A DNA stretch of 64,000 nucleotides from Scenedesmus sp. ARA3 (GCA_004335835.1 RWJK01001977.1:1-64000), one strand, 5' to 3'. Counted from the first letter of the stretch, positions 1-13,013 are shown. The notes: a model not told the origin generated them from the sequence alone. Made by a program: numbers and translations.

Positions 1-579
1 GAGCCTGCTTTGTGTCCGTATACAGCTATCAATCCTCGCCAGCCGCACTAATCACGTGATCGACTTGATTTCGATTGTTTTGTGAATAGTTGCTCTGACT
101 TGGCCCTCCTGAGTGCCTGTGTACTGCCTTCTTTTCTGGCAACAAATACCCCCATAGGACGTAGCGGAGTCTTCAAACAACCGATGTCTAGTTCTTCATA
201 GGCTTTACAGCAGAATGGTGAGGGCAGACCCTCAGTCAGTGCTCGAGCAAGATTCAACCAACTAGCTTCTAGCACTAGAGTGGCCGATGCAGCGCATCGT
301 CAAAAGCACGGCTTAAATGGTAGAAAGCAGTGTTAACGGTTTTTTTCATCGATTGGACATGACTCAGGCTCCCTACTCAGGCGGCAGCAGCAGCAGCAAG
401 TCAACACGGACCAGCGGACTTGGCAGGCCGTCACTGCAAGCAGCAGCTGCCAGGAAATGCATGTCGGCATTTTGATAATACAAATCCGCTCATTTGTGCT
501 TGTTTTGCTGTTCTTCCCATGCAGGTTTGCTGTCTGTGAGCCCGGCAGGTGCAGGTCAGCGATTGCTGTGTGTGTGCAC
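1..579. other. 5' flank of the MYB gene
   Basis: No convincing coding sequence. A pyrimidine-rich stretch ending in a CAG near 525 looks like a 3' splice site, so an untranslated 5' exon may lie upstream. The open frame before the ATG at 580 starts at 457 and reads through this intron-like sequence, so I did not use it. Confidence 0.4.
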
Positions 580-2890
580 ATGGCCCAAAGGTTCAAGGGG
601 TACCAGACAGCATCCGACTTCGATATGAGGTACACAGACCGCTGTCCGACGGACAGCGATCCCAGCGAGGCTCCTTCCGACGACAGTGACAACTCCAGCG
701 CTCCGCCCCGCCGCTACCGGGCCACTCAGAAGGGCAGCCGTGCCCGGGCCAACAAAGTGCGCACCCTCAACCGCTGGACAACAGAGGAGCATGACAAGCT
801 GGCTTACCTGGTGGACAAGTGGGGCAGCGAGAAGAACTGGGCCAAGGTGGCAGAGGAGATGCCAGGCAGGACTGGCAAGCAGTGCCGCGAGCGCTGGCTC
901 AACCACATGAAGCCTGGCATTGTCAAGTGAGCTGATGGACTACTTTTTTTTTTTGGTCAGATTTGATGACATGATAGGGGGAGGGGCGTTTGCTGAGCCT
1001 GGCACGGCAGTGTACTCGCTGCTCTAGTGATGATAGCGGTTGTGTTGACCTGCCAGGCGGGTCTGCTGCTGCAGATGTTCCGGTGGCGCTGTTGAAAGCA
1101 CAGAAAGTGACACGCTATTACCAGATCTTACCTACATGCAGCCAAACATAGCACCAACAGCACAGAACACAGAACTGCACAGCTGCATACTTGTGCCGCG
1201 CAGATGCCCCTGCTGCTTTGCTGATGCTGCCTTGCTGACACCTCGGCATGTTTGACTGCACTGTCACGCGCATCATTTTACTCCCTGCAGCCTTTTCATA
1301 CAACAGTTCCCTTGTGCGCAGACCTGCTAGTGCAAGGCGCGCTCCAGCGATGCTACGGCAGCATCCTGCTAGCCTTTCCACAGCCCACACTTCCCCTGAC
1401 CACACATCCTGCTGCCACCGCTGCTCCTGCTGCATTCTTCTGCCCCTGCTGCTGCCGCTGCTGCTGCTACTTTTCACTCTGCAGGGGCAACTGGTCACCC
1501 GAGGAGGCGTTCCTGCTGCCTCAGTGCTGCAGCATCCTGCTAGCCTTTCCACAAACGGCACTCTGCATGACCGCTCATCCTGCTGCTGCTGCGTGCTGCA
1601 CTGTTCCTCCCCTGCTGCTGCTATTAACTTTCTGCAGGGGCAACTGGTCTCCCGAGGAGGAGTTCCTGCTGGCGCAGTGCCACGCGCTGGTGGGCAGCCA
1701 CTGGAGCAAGATGACCAAGCGGCTGCCGGGGCGCACCGAGAACTCCATCAAGAACTTCTGGAATGCCACGCTGCGCTCCAAGTGAGTGAAGTGTGACATG
1801 CTATCTAATTTGGTATTTCTTCCACCGAGGTTCTGAACACATTAGAAATGCGCTAAGCGAAGCGCTACATGGCTTCTTACATGCTGCCTGCTGCTAGCAG
1901 GATACAGCCACGGACAGCACTGCATCCAGCCCTTGCTTTGGAACTGCTGCCAGCGGTGCACATGCCCAGAGTGTCTAGCTAAGGCTGAAGTGCCAGCATT
2001 GCAATGTAGCACTGCCTAATGCGCATGACCTAGACCTGTATGCATCCTTGACAGCATGCCGCATGGCAGCCAAAATTGGTTGCACAGCATGGCCTCGGCT
2101 GCACACGTGGTGCTGCAATGTCCAACAGCTCTTGATGCAATTTTTATCCACAACATCTCACTAACCTGCTGCTTTCTGTTGCTGCTGCGCTGTCTTGTCA
2201 CCTTTCCTGCCCTGCCTCTATCCACACCACCACCACCACCCGCCACCCTCCCTCCCCTCCCTCCCATCTCTGCCCTCACCCCAGGGCGCCCAACAAGAAG
2301 CGTGGCATGCTGTGGACCTACATGCAGCTGCACGACGCCAAGTCCGACGACAACACGCTCGCGCTCGTGACCGCGGTTTCCCGCCTGCACGAGACACGCG
2401 AGCTGCCCCCGCACCTGCTCGCACAGATGGACGAGGGCCTGCTGGACTCCCGCACCTGGAAGGCCATCCACAAGGCCGAAAAGGAGTTTCTGGAAGCCGT
2501 GGGAGGCGAGCTGCACTACCTCTCGCTGCCGCACCCCTCGCACGGCCTGGGCATGGGTCTGCTGCAGGGCTACTGCGGCGCAGCAGGTGCTGTGGCAGCA
2601 GCAGCGGGCGCATCGCCTGCCGCATCGCCTGTAGCGTCCAGCTCGCAGGTCCCAGAGTACAGCTACAGCCAAGGCAACCACCAGTACGTGTACTCCACAA
2701 GCTATGTGGGCCACAAGGTCGGCAGCATGACAAGCCACAGCTACCTGCAGCCTTCAGGCGCTGCCAGCCACTACAGCAGCGCAGCAGACACACACTACCA
2801 CACCATGCAGGGAGGCCTCAGTAGTGAGGCGCTAGGCGGCCTGCTCAGCAGTGCAGTGCCAGGCGCGGTGGGCGGCGGCAACGGCAGCAG

Positions 2891-2926
<36 letters not shown>

Positions 2927-5286
2927 CAGCGGCGGCGGCTACGGCCTGCCTAGCCTGCTGACCGCACAGGACCCCATGCTCAGCGGCTCCTGCTTGCAGG
3001 ACAGCATGGACACCGAGCTCATTAAGATGTTTGAGGCAGCGCCAAACAGCGGCAGCGCTGGCGCCAGCACCCTGGGCAGCTGCGCCACGCTCGCTGCCAA
3101 TAACAGCGCAGTGTTTGCTGCTGCCGCCGACAGCGCTGCTGCTGCAGCTGCTGGTGTGCTGCCGCCGCCTAAGGAGCTCGCGCCCATTATCACCACAGCA
3201 GTCAAGGCAGAGGCCACATCAGACGGCAGCGCGAGCACATATGCCGGCCAGTCTCAGATGGGCCCTGGCAGCGCAGCAGCCACAGATGGCAAGGCTGCAG
3301 GTGCAGGTGCTGCAGCAGGCAGCACAGACCCGGCATCAGCAGCATACAGCAGCCACCTGCAGCAGCACCTAAGCCCGGTCAACTCCTGCGAACCAGGAGG
3401 CACAGGCACAGGCACACCATTGAATGGCAGCCCCTTGCTCAACACCATCAGCTCACACGAGCCGCAGCACCAGCAGCAGCTGGCAGCAGGGCTCTCTGGC
3501 GTGCCAGCATCTGCTGCGTACTGCAGCAGCGGCGGCGTCGCTGCTGTCGCTGACTATGCGCGCCGCCAGGCTGGCAGCCCTGCGTACAGTGACACCAGGA
3601 GTGACATTAGCTACGGCATGGCTGCTAATGCCAGCCGCGCTGCAGCTGGCAGCAGGCCAGCTGGTGGCCATGGCCCTCACTGCAGGTGGGTTTGCAGTTG
3701 TTGCGATGATTCTGCCTTGCAAGCCAGGTGCTGCGTTCGTGTACAACTACTACTGACGTGTTGTCCTACCATCTCGTGTTGCTTCCTTGTTTTGCTCTGC
3801 TGCCACACCGGCTGCCTGCCTCACCTCGCGGCAAATCGCACATATGTTCGCAAGTGGTGCCCTGAACCCTACTGTCATATACAACAGTTGAGCTGACCAG
3901 TACTTGCTGTTTGTTTTGTGGTGTGCTGCTTGCAGCTGCGGGCCCTGCTCCAACTCCCGCAAGCTACACGGCCTACACAGCCCCAGCGCCCGCCGCAATG
4001 CACGCAACAACGCCACCAGCAATGCAGCCAGCCAGCGCTACCGCGGCTTGACCGGCCTCGGCCAGAGTGATGTCGCTGCCGGCGGCTATCAGGCTTCAAA
4101 GCTGCAGCGGCAGTCATACATGACGCAGCCCGAGCTGATGGCTGCGCCAGGGTACCACCTGGGGCACATGGATGCACACAGTGCATACCAGATGGTGGCT
4201 CAGCAGCAGCAGCAGCAGCAGTACTATGCGGATGCGTCGGCAATGCAGCAGCAGCAGGGGGTGATGGCAGCTGGTGCTGTGCAGGACTACAGTGCAGTGC
4301 AGCCTGCGACGTATCAGCAGTATGGTGGCAATGCAGGAATGGCTGCAGCAGCAGCAGCTCCTGCTGCGCAGCAGCCGGCCAAGGAGCAGCAGCAGCAGTG
4401 TGAGTCACCGTTTGCGCAGCAAGCAGCAGCAGGATGGGACGTTGCAGCAGCTGCTGAGGGAGCAGCACAGTCAACAGCAGCAGCTGGCGGCAATGGTGCA
4501 ACAGCAGAAGCTGTCACTGCAGAGGCCATTGGCAGCATGCCATGGCTGAGCAGCAATGCAGACACCCAGCAGCAGCAGCAACAGCAGTCGCAGCAGGCCG
4601 CCGGCGCCGAGCAGCAAGACGCGCAGCAGCAAGGCCAGCAGCAGTCAGCAGCGGGGCAGATGCCAGCGCCGCTACCGCAGCAGCCTCAGCAGCAGCAGCA
4701 GCTGTCAGACAGGAACCCACCCCCTATCAAGGGCTTGGATTTGTCGCAGCTGGTGCTCCCTGGCATGGGAGCTGCAGATGCTCTGACTGGCTTCCTGCTT
4801 TCGCCAATGGGGCTGGGCCTGCTTTCGCCACTAGGCGGTCTCATGCTGCCGCCGCCTTCAACTCGCTCAGTGCGGCTGCCGAGCTTTGGCCAGATCACTC
4901 TGCCTGTGCTGCAGCGTGCCAGCATCAATGGGTGCGATTGGGATTGGGATGCACTCATGGGCAATGACAGCCACACAAATGTGCACGCAGCGGCAGGCGC
5001 AGCTGGCGCTGCGGCTGCTGGCAGCCACCCTCGCAGCGCGAGGCCGAGTGATAATGGCGCAGACTGTCTGACGGCGCTGGCAGCCTGCGGCGCGCTGGGG
5101 TCTGCGCCTAGGACAGGCGTGAAGCGCGCACGCTGCTCGCTGACAAGTGTAGATGATGAGGGAGCGCTGCTGATTGACATGCAGCCAGCAAAGGTGCCAC
5201 GCGGCAATGAGGCGTCCGCGCCTGGCACCATATTCGGCTGCGGCAACGGCTGGAGCGCAAAGGACTTCTTGAACAGGTTTGACTGA
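580..5286 (+). CDS. R2R3-MYB transcription factor
   Basis: DNA-binding transcription factor acting in the nucleus. Four exons join in phase: 580-926, 1638-1781, 2285-3685 and 3936-5286, giving 1,080 aa. The first MYB repeat (about residues 62-115) has tryptophans at 66, 87 and 106. The second (116-164) has them at 119, 138 and 157 and ends in the plant-type motif GRTENSIKNFWNAT. Keeping Trp at the first position of the second repeat and the CRERWLNH motif recall the MYB98/MYB119-like plant group (family knowledge). The start at 580 is chosen because sequence before it looks intronic. Beyond residue ~250 the protein is low complexity: poly-A, poly-S and many poly-Q runs (4201-4700), typical of an activation region. 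The 3685/3936 intron is the least certain junction. Targets are unknown. Confidence 0.85.
1479..1520 (+). repeat. Partial copy of MYB exon 2 acceptor and 5' end
   Basis: The sequence from the polypyrimidine tract through CAG and the first ~34 exon bases repeats the true exon 2 start (1632-1671), 153 bases upstream and with few changes. The copy runs out into the motif CAGCATCCTGCTAGCC, which itself occurs at about 1359 and 1530. It lacks the rest of the MYB repeat, so using it as an exon would truncate the domain. Confidence 0.8.
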
Positions 5287-7954
5287 GGTTTGACTGAAGT
5301 TTGACCGAAGACTGAGGCCGCGCTGTCGGGCCAGATTGGTGAATCTTGATTCTGGTTCACCTTGGCGTTGACGTTGGGCGCGCGTGCAAGCAGCAGCGTG
5401 TGTGCGGCTTGTTTGGCTGAGGTTTGACCAACTTGTTGAGTTGACTGCTGTGGTGTTAATGAAAAGTTGTTGGGTGGGCCAGTTCCCGCTGGCCCAGCAC
5501 GCGAGCTAGCTGACAAACATGCTATATAGCTTGCTGCAACATGTGCTGTGGCGCGTCACGTGGTCGTGATATTGAGCGGAGGCCGATAGGCAGTCAGCAG
5601 GAGCCTGTGCGTCCTGCATTTCATTCTTTTATATTGTTTGAGGAAGCTCTGATGGTGGCTGTGCTGCTCAAGGTGCAACCCTGGTGGCTCATACCGGCAT
5701 GCACCCCTGTTTTGGCTAGCTGGCTCAGTGCAGCATGCAATGGTCAAAGTCATGTGGCCTAATGCTTGATAGGCTCACGCAAGCACCTCGTTGACCGACA
5801 GCAATGCTGCAGCTGCACTTGACATAACTGTGTCTGTGCCATTGATACCTACCGTGCTCTGCCGACCTTACGACTGGATGTGGCATGTACTGGCTGTGTG
5901 TTTCCTGCAAGGGCGCTCTGCGCGAGCAGTGCTCGATTGCGCAGAAGCAGCTCTTTTTGGTAGCAAAGCAGCTTGTTACTGACAGCACCTGATGACCATG
6001 CGTGTTGATGGCATACTAGCTGCTAGCTATCATGTCCACAACCACAAAGCTTGTGTATGGCCCAATAGCAAGGACACACTCTGCTTGTGTGCTTCATCCC
6101 TTGTGCCTGTGGTTGCAGCTGCGTTGGCGATCTGTTGTGTGCATGCTGCTGTGCCTTTTATGATGAGTGCACAGCAGCTGCGCGCTCTTTAGACTCAAAT
6201 GACGCAGAAAGGGAGGCTTACATAACATTGACAGCAGTATATCTAGTAATCAGCATAGCCAGGCATAGCCTACTGTAGGTTCTGCGTGTGCTGCTGCAAG
6301 CACTGGCATGTCCCCTGTGTGCCAGAGCAGCTGCCGTGTTTGGCATATTTGGAAAGACAGGATTCAGCATGCCGGTGGTGGCGCAGCTGCTGTGTTTGGA
6401 CTGCGGCATCACACAGCCTGGATTGCGTGGTGTATTGTGCTGCTCTGGCTGACCCTGCACTTCTGATACTTGGTTGGGTGCTTGCAGGACATGCAGGCAT
6501 AGACACCGCTGCAGCTACTGTTGAGCAACATGCCACATATTTTACATATGCTGTGCAGCATTGCAGCACGCGATACGGTGCCATTGCTTTTTGCGGGTGG
6601 CTGCTCTGGCGCAGGAAGAGCTGCAGGGAGGTGCGGCTAGCCTGCGGTGGCCCTGTGGCCTATGGTGGTTCTGTTGTGCGGCGTGAGGTAGTGTGGCCAG
6701 CAGCGTCAGATACTGCTCCCTTCACGGGGATCAGCGCCTTGTCCAAGCTTGCAGGCACACACTTGACCGTGCGGTGGATGAACCTGGTGCAGCACTATGA
6801 CTCAGTGTGGCTGTGCTTCTGATACACATCGGCCCCGTGACTGTGACCGTGCGTGCCATATCTGATAGCTGCTGCAGCAAGCAGCCACACTTGAACTGGC
6901 AGCACCTGTGTTGGTTTTGTACGCTGCGTGGTGTGGTGGTCGTCTTTTTGCATGGTGGTGTACTGGTACTTGTTGTGACACTAGCTACTGACTGCAGGTT
7001 GTGCTGCGACTCACCACTCAACACACGTTTTGACGGGAGTGCCTGCAGTTGTGTTGCTGTATTCATATGGGCCATGCTGCTATGTTGGTGCAACATCCAT
7101 GGTTGTCGTGCCTGCCAGCCTTTAGGCATTCACAGGCGGTGTGTCCCTTGGCTTGTTGAAAGGTTGTGAGCACTGCAGAAGCGGCCGTGGCACGGCTCTG
7201 TTTTGCGCAGAGCTTGTGGGGTGAACTGTGGTGCTCGTCAGCTGATTCATACAAATGTAGTAGGTGTATGCTGAGGGTACTAGAGTAGGTAGGCTGGCTT
7301 GCATGTGTGGGCACTGATAATCCATGGGTTATGATTATGTGGAGCTTCTGTTCGGGCTGTGGCATCAGCAGCTGCTGAGCAACTGTGCTTCAGTATGCTT
7401 GTAATTTCTTGTAGCGTGCATCCCCAAGGGTGGTCTCTTCTGTGAATAGGGCACTGTTTTCGGTGGTGTTGCGTCTTCTGTGCAGAGAAATGGTAACAAC
7501 ATAGTTTGCACACTGTTTTATCTGGTGATCACTGTTGATGCTGCTTGTTGTGTGTGTCGGCTGATGCATCCCTGATGCAGCTTCCAGCTGTAACTTACAA
7601 AGCAATTAGGGGTGTAAAGTAGGAGAACGGTCAACCTCGATCCGCCAGCCACGCTCTGTCTGTGCCGGTGTTGTTGAGTGAGTGCTCTCACTTCCGGCAC
7701 GGTTGGCGCCCACATGTCACAAATTCAAACAGTGGTTGGCACGTTGTCATGCTGCTTGCTGTGTTATTCATTCATTGGTTGATCGAAACGACATATAAAC
7801 GAAATAGTCACATAAGTAAACTCAGCTTTTTGCGTTTCGAGTCGCTGTGGCCGTGCCCATTAGCTGCATCTCGATTTGCTTGGTGCCTAGCTGCTCCTGG
7901 GGTCCTCTGTGCGATGATGTAGATGTATAATAAGGAAGTCGCAGTGGCATCAGA
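5287..7954. other. Long non-coding stretch, probable MYB 3' UTR plus spacer
   Basis: No ORF here looks like protein. The sequence is rich in G and T with few CAG runs. The green-algal poly(A) signal TGTAA is absent by eye from 5287 until about 7588 (again near 7612), so the MYB transcript may carry a ~2.3-kb 3' UTR. This is inference. Confidence 0.3.
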
Positions 7955-8718
7955 ATGCCGCCTCCGCAGCTTCCCGTGAGGCCGGAAGAGGTGAAGCACC
8001 GGCACCTGCTGCTGCTGAATTAGACCTCCTTGCTGCCCTGTGCACCTCACACAGCTGCCTCTGCTGCTACTACAGCTTGAGTTCTTCGCGGAGGAGCAGC
8101 TGATACAGATAGTGCCGAACTGCAGCGTGCCAAACAAGTACATAGAGGGCATCCTGGTGAGCAGCAGCAGACAAACCACCAGCAAGTATGCTGCAGTCAT
8201 ACAGCCAGCAGCACCAACACATGCGCGCCCTGATGCTCAGTTGCTGCAGCATCACACCTTATCCAGCAAAGCAGACAGACATGCACTCCGACGTCGTAAC
8301 GTGCACCTCACATGCTGCACGCAACACGTGTGTTGCCACCACCATCTTGCAGGACCGGTATGGCCCGTTTGAGCCCAACCGCGTAGTTGAGGTGCCCACG
8401 TGGCTAGCTCTGCAGCTGCACAAGCGCAACAAGGCGCGCATACTGCTGCCAGCATGGCTCACCAGCGACAGCTTAGACGGTGAGGCGTGTTGTGCTGCAT
8501 GTGTACGTGCAGCCTGGGCCATCAGCAGCAACGCTACCGCTGCAGGATTATGCGGCCTGCTGTTAGTCACATACTCCTTCTGGGATGACATCGCAGCTGA
8601 CATCAAACCAAGAATTGCCATAGCAGCTGTGCGCGCTCTGCTCTGCTTCTGTGCTTCACCAAGCCTGCGCCTCCCCCACTTCGACTTGCCCAGTGCCATT
8701 GTGTCCCTGCTTGCCCTG

Positions 8719-8751
<33 letters not shown>

Positions 8752-10146
8752 GATTGCTGTTGCAGAGGCCATCGAGCGCGAGCGCGGCAGTCCGGATTCG
8801 TTCAGCGCGCAGCCGTACCACTACATGGAGCTGGCCTGCCTGCTGCTGGAGCATGCCAAGGACGCGTTCACAGGCAGCGACGACTACTTCAAGGTGGGTG
8901 GAACCAAAATTTGAACGTGATTCACAGGGAGGGATTGAACAGAGAGCCAAAGAGCAGCAGCAGCAGCAGAGATCGCAGGGCGCACTCACCGGCAGCGACT
9001 ATCACATCAAGGTAGGTGGGTTTGGCGAGGCGCTGTTAGCAGTTTATGGGATTAGAGCGGCTTCACAACCAGCAGCCGTACCACTACATGGAGCTGGCAT
9101 GCCTGCTGCTGGAGCACGCCAAGGACGCGTTCACAGGCAGCAATGATTACTTCAAGGTGGGTGGAACCAAGCTGTACACACCAATGCATTGGGAGGCACT
9201 GGACAGATAGACACAAAGGGCAGCAGCAGCAGCAGCAGAGGTAGCAGGGCGCTTTCACCGGCAGCGGCGATCGCTTCAAGGTAGGTGGGGTGGACGAGGC
9301 GCTGTTGGTGTTTGATTGAATACAGCGGCATCACAACCAGCAGCAGAGGCAGCAGGGATAGCATAGCGTAGCCACATGAAAGCAACGAGTACTTCCGGGT
9401 GTGTGGCATCAATTGATTAGGGAGGCAATGATCAGAGGCGCAAGAAGCAGAAGCAGCAGCAACACCAGCAGCAGCAGCACAGTCCGCGTCCCGGACAGCG
9501 AAATTTATTTCAAGGTAGGCACCAAATTTTCTTTTAGAGCCACAGCAGCAGCAGCAGCAGCAGCAGTAGAACACAGCCACAGGGCAGTGACAACTAGCGT
9601 AAGGTGGGCGATAGATGAGCGCCAAGCAGCAGCACTTCCATCCCCCCCTGCCGTACATCTGCCTGCCGGGTCGCATAACACATGAATTTCAACATGTCCG
9701 CAACACGCTGGCACAGCTGGTTGAGGTGCACCGCCACAGCTTGCTATCAATTTCAACCCAACAAACACATGACGCTGCACAGTTCTCCCTTCTGCATTTT
9801 CAACACACTGCGTTGTCAACAGGTGCGCAACAAGCTGGCGCAGCTGGTCAACGTGCGCCGCCACAAGATGGAGGAGGGCCTGCGCCAGATCAGCGGCACC
9901 GCCACGGTGCGCGTCAACGGCCTCGGGGGCTACGAGCTCAACCTCATCCGCAACAACTTCCAGGGCGCACTAGATATGTTTCTCAAGCTGGAGGCGGTGA
10001 GTGCATCTGCTGCTGCTGCTGCTGCTGCTGCTCCTGTGCTTCATGCTAACGGCCTGGGTGGATACGAGCTGAACTTGATCAGGAGCAGCTTCCAGGGCGC
10101 GCCAGACGTGTTCCTCAAGCTTGACGCTATGAGAGCGAACACATGA
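7955..10146 (+). CDS. PSF2: GINS complex subunit PSF2
   Basis: Subunit of the GINS tetramer, which with CDC45 and MCM2-7 forms the replicative CMG helicase in the nucleus. Exons 7955-7990, 8076-8156, 8353-8479, 8766-8893 and 9823-10146 join in phase. Recognisable PSF2 landmarks are LEFFAEEQLIQIVPN at the N-terminus, the YGPFEPN...VEVPTWLALQLHKR block and PYHYMELACLLLEHA. Exons 1-5 up to 9996 give 182 aa, close to the ~185 aa of human GINS2. Exon 5, however, stays open past a good donor (GCG|GTGAGT, 9997) through an alanine run into a second, diverged copy of its own end, stopping at 10146 (231 aa in total). Whether the tail is translated or spliced away is not decidable here. Exon-edge copies crowd the last intron. 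Confidence 0.9.
8894..9520 (+). repeat. Tandem array carrying copies of the PSF2 exon 4 3' end
   Basis: A unit of about 265 bp is repeated after exon 4. Copies of the exon end plus donor occur at ~8990-9015, 9073-9160, ~9250-9285 and, badly decayed, ~9495-9515. The 9073-9156 copy is 84 bases, in frame, and differs from the real exon end by one residue (GSDDYFK becomes GSNDYFK). It is preceded by CAG and followed by GTGGGT, so it could act as a phase-0 cassette. Confidence 0.85.
9690..9745 (+). repeat. Degenerate copy of the PSF2 exon 5 5' end
   Basis: Reads VRNTLAQLVEVHRH against VRNKLAQLVNVRRH in the true exon at 9823, with similar sequence just upstream. It lacks a good CAG acceptor. Confidence 0.7.
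10047..10146 (+). repeat. In-frame copy of the PSF2 exon 5 3' end
   Basis: NGLGGYELNLIR followed by SSFQGAPDVFLKLDA repeats the exon 5 segment at about 9916-9993 (NNFQGALDMFLKLEA). It follows an alanine-coding GCT run and ends in the TGA at 10144. The frame has been kept, unlike in most other copies. Confidence 0.8.
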
Positions 10147-11461
10147 GGCACACATGGTTACATCTAAGGTTTATTGCTGCTGGGTACATGAGGCTGTGTG
10201 GCGGGCGTGCTTAATACCGCAGCACAGTCATTGAATACACCGCAGCAACTGCGGGCTTCCGCCAGCTTCTGCTTTGGCCCAGGTGTGTTGGGGTTGGGCG
10301 CACCCAGGTGTGTTGGGGTTGGGTGCATCAACACATACACACGTTTTGGTTGCTGCTGTTGACGCTTCTGCTGGCCTCCTGTTGGTTCCTGCTGCCTTGC
10401 CATTGCTGCTGTTGTTGCAGGTGGAGGCAGCAGTGTCAGCGCCGCCTGTCTCAGCCACTGGCACCTTCAGCTCAATGAGCTAATGCCAGTGGCACTGGAG
10501 TAGCAGCACGGCAGCGACAGTAGCTGCATTCACAGCAGCAGCAGCAGTCGCAGGGCCTCAGGCATAAGCGCTGTTCACTGGGAGTGTCATGGCGTGTGCA
10601 CGCCATGAGCATACTCGTGCAAGTGGCCCGTGTAGCAGGCCTGAGCAGTAGGTGGCTGCCCATGGCAGAGTTTAGGTGACAGGACCAGTAGGTGTCAAGC
10701 AGGTAGCTGCCAATGTAGAACTGTGATTGCATCTGCTGATCTGGCCTTTGCATAGCTTCAGATGGTTGGAACGCTCACGGCTTGACCAGCCGATTGGACC
10801 GCTGCTGTCTGCTGGGTGTGCGACTAGCTGTCTGTGTTGCCCAATTGTGGGCAAGATGTGACTTAGACGTGCTGGGTGTATCGTTGCTGAGATGCGCAGC
10901 TAGGCAATGGGGAGTGGTCATCCCTGCTTGTGAGCAACTGACAATCTAATGCAACCACCAGTCGGGTTTAGGTATATGACCGTAGACGTGTAACAGGCAT
11001 CGACCATCATCCCGTCATGCTAATTACGTGTACAAGGACGGAGCAAGCATCGCATGCCTGGACTTGATCTGTTCACACTGGCTAAAAGCCCATCATGGCA
11101 TGTGGTGCAGACATGCATACCCCACATTGACTTGTTGACGCCCGGATGCGGTGCAAATGAGTTATAGTTCGCGTGACTGATGTTGATTGTTTCACGACGT
11201 TTATGCAGCGAATGAGCATAGCACTGGAGTCATGACAAGCACAGCACCTTGAAGCTCCCACCCACACGTTGATCGCCAGGTGCAACCTCCACTGATCGCA
11301 GATTTGCACGCGTAAAAGAGTGAAATTGATGATAGGCCTTGCCTCAGTGGGTGGAAACCAAGTAGACCACGTCCTGCTGCTGACAGCTGGTTGCTGCTGT
11401 CAGGTTTGTTTGATGGCCTTCCCAGGCAGCTGCAGCTAACAGCCAGGGTCTTTCAGCTACT
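10147..11461. other. Intergenic region with a 25-bp tandem repeat
   Basis: No gene seen. Two copies of a 25-bp unit (CCCAGGTGTGTTGGGGTTGG plus five bases) lie at 10278-10302 and 10303-10327. The rest probably holds the PSF2 3' UTR and the promoter of the next gene. Confidence 0.4.
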
Positions 11462-12553
11462 ATGTCGACGGTTTCGGACACTCATGGAAGCAGCGCTAGC
11501 ACAATGTCAGCCAGCAGTGACGGGCAGCAAGGGGTTGGCTCCCTGTTAGAGCTGCTACCGCTCAGCTGCTGGTCTGCTGTAGTTGACCTGTTGACTGCAC
11601 GGGACCTGCTGTCCCTCAGCCTCAGCAGTAATTCAGTGCAGCAACTGCTCAGCAGCACACCAGGCATCTGGAGCCAAGCAGCCTGCAACTGCCTGCTGGC
11701 TAGCACCAGCACAAGCAGCACTGCAGCTGGCAGCACTGCTGTTGGCAGTTCAACCAGCAGTGCCCACAGCAGCAACCAACGCCATCAGCACCAGCGGCAG
11801 CAGCAGCCGGCTGTGCATGCTGCACCCGCTGCAGCAGCAGTGGAGGGTGCCAGCTCAGCAGATGCAGCTGCACAGCGCATGCTCAGCGCTTTCACAGCAC
11901 TAGCATACAGCTGCCAACGCCTGAAACCACAGCTGAAGCCCCAGTGCTATCTGCTGCCTCCCTGGCTAGCGGCGCAGCCTGGTAAGGCGCGGGGTTTTGC
12001 CAGAGTGGACGGCCAAACCCTGAACCCTGGTCTTGTGCTGACTGAAGCGCAAGTGCACCGGCTGTCGCTGGGCTGCTTGTCAGGTGCGCGTCCTGGTGTT
12101 TCGAGCCAGCAACTCAGCCCTGTTGCTGCAGTGCAGTGGGATAGCTATTGGGTGTGAAAGGGGCGACAGCAGCAGTGCCTGATCGTCTCCTTCATTGTGG
12201 TGCATGCACTCAGCAGCAGCAGGTGGTAACATGGCATGCGCAACGCACCAAGTTCATCCTACTTGATTGGGTGTGCGGGTCACCATGCGTCCAGCCGCAC
12301 TGAAGTAGTGCACTCGTACCACAATCGCCTTCGTGGCGCATGCATGAATATAAAACCCCATTACGCTGTGCTGTATGATGCTTTTGCAGGCCATGCAGGT
12401 GGCGTATTCACCAGCAGCTGCAGCAGCAGCCCACGCAGCCGCAGCCCCTGCAGCTGCATGGCTGCTGTGGTCGTAGGCAAAGCGCTGGTAGCTGAGCTGT
12501 ACCTGCCTGGCAGCTGCAAGGCACCAGATCGGTGGGCAGGCATCAGCAGCCCT

Positions 12554-12597
<44 letters not shown>

Positions 12598-12951
12598 TCG
12601 GTCTGCAGCAGGTGCAGTAGAAGTGGAGCTTTGGCTGAGTACAGCAGTGATGCTAGAGCGCCCAGCAGCAGCAGTAGAGATGGCAGCTGGCAGCGGTAGC
12701 AGCCGGGGCCGGCAGCGCAGGCCAGCAGCAGCCAACAAAGGTGTGACTTGGTGTGACATACATGCGCTGCTGATGCAGTGCATTGCTGACAATGCTGCAC
12801 GCAGTAGAGCAGTGCAGGGCACGTCTGTAGTGCCGCCTGGGACTGCTGCTGCTGCTGATTTGGAGGCCCGGTTGGTGCAGCTGGCAGCAGCAGGGGCACC
12901 AGTGCTGGATGTGAGGAGGCTACTGCAGTACAGTTCAGAACCAATGGACCT

Positions 12952-13013
<62 letters not shown>

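Noticed and set aside
6286..6822. 179-codon plus-strand ORF
   Set aside because: Cys/Trp/His-rich random composition, non-ATG start and no splice context; it lies in the presumed MYB 3' UTR.
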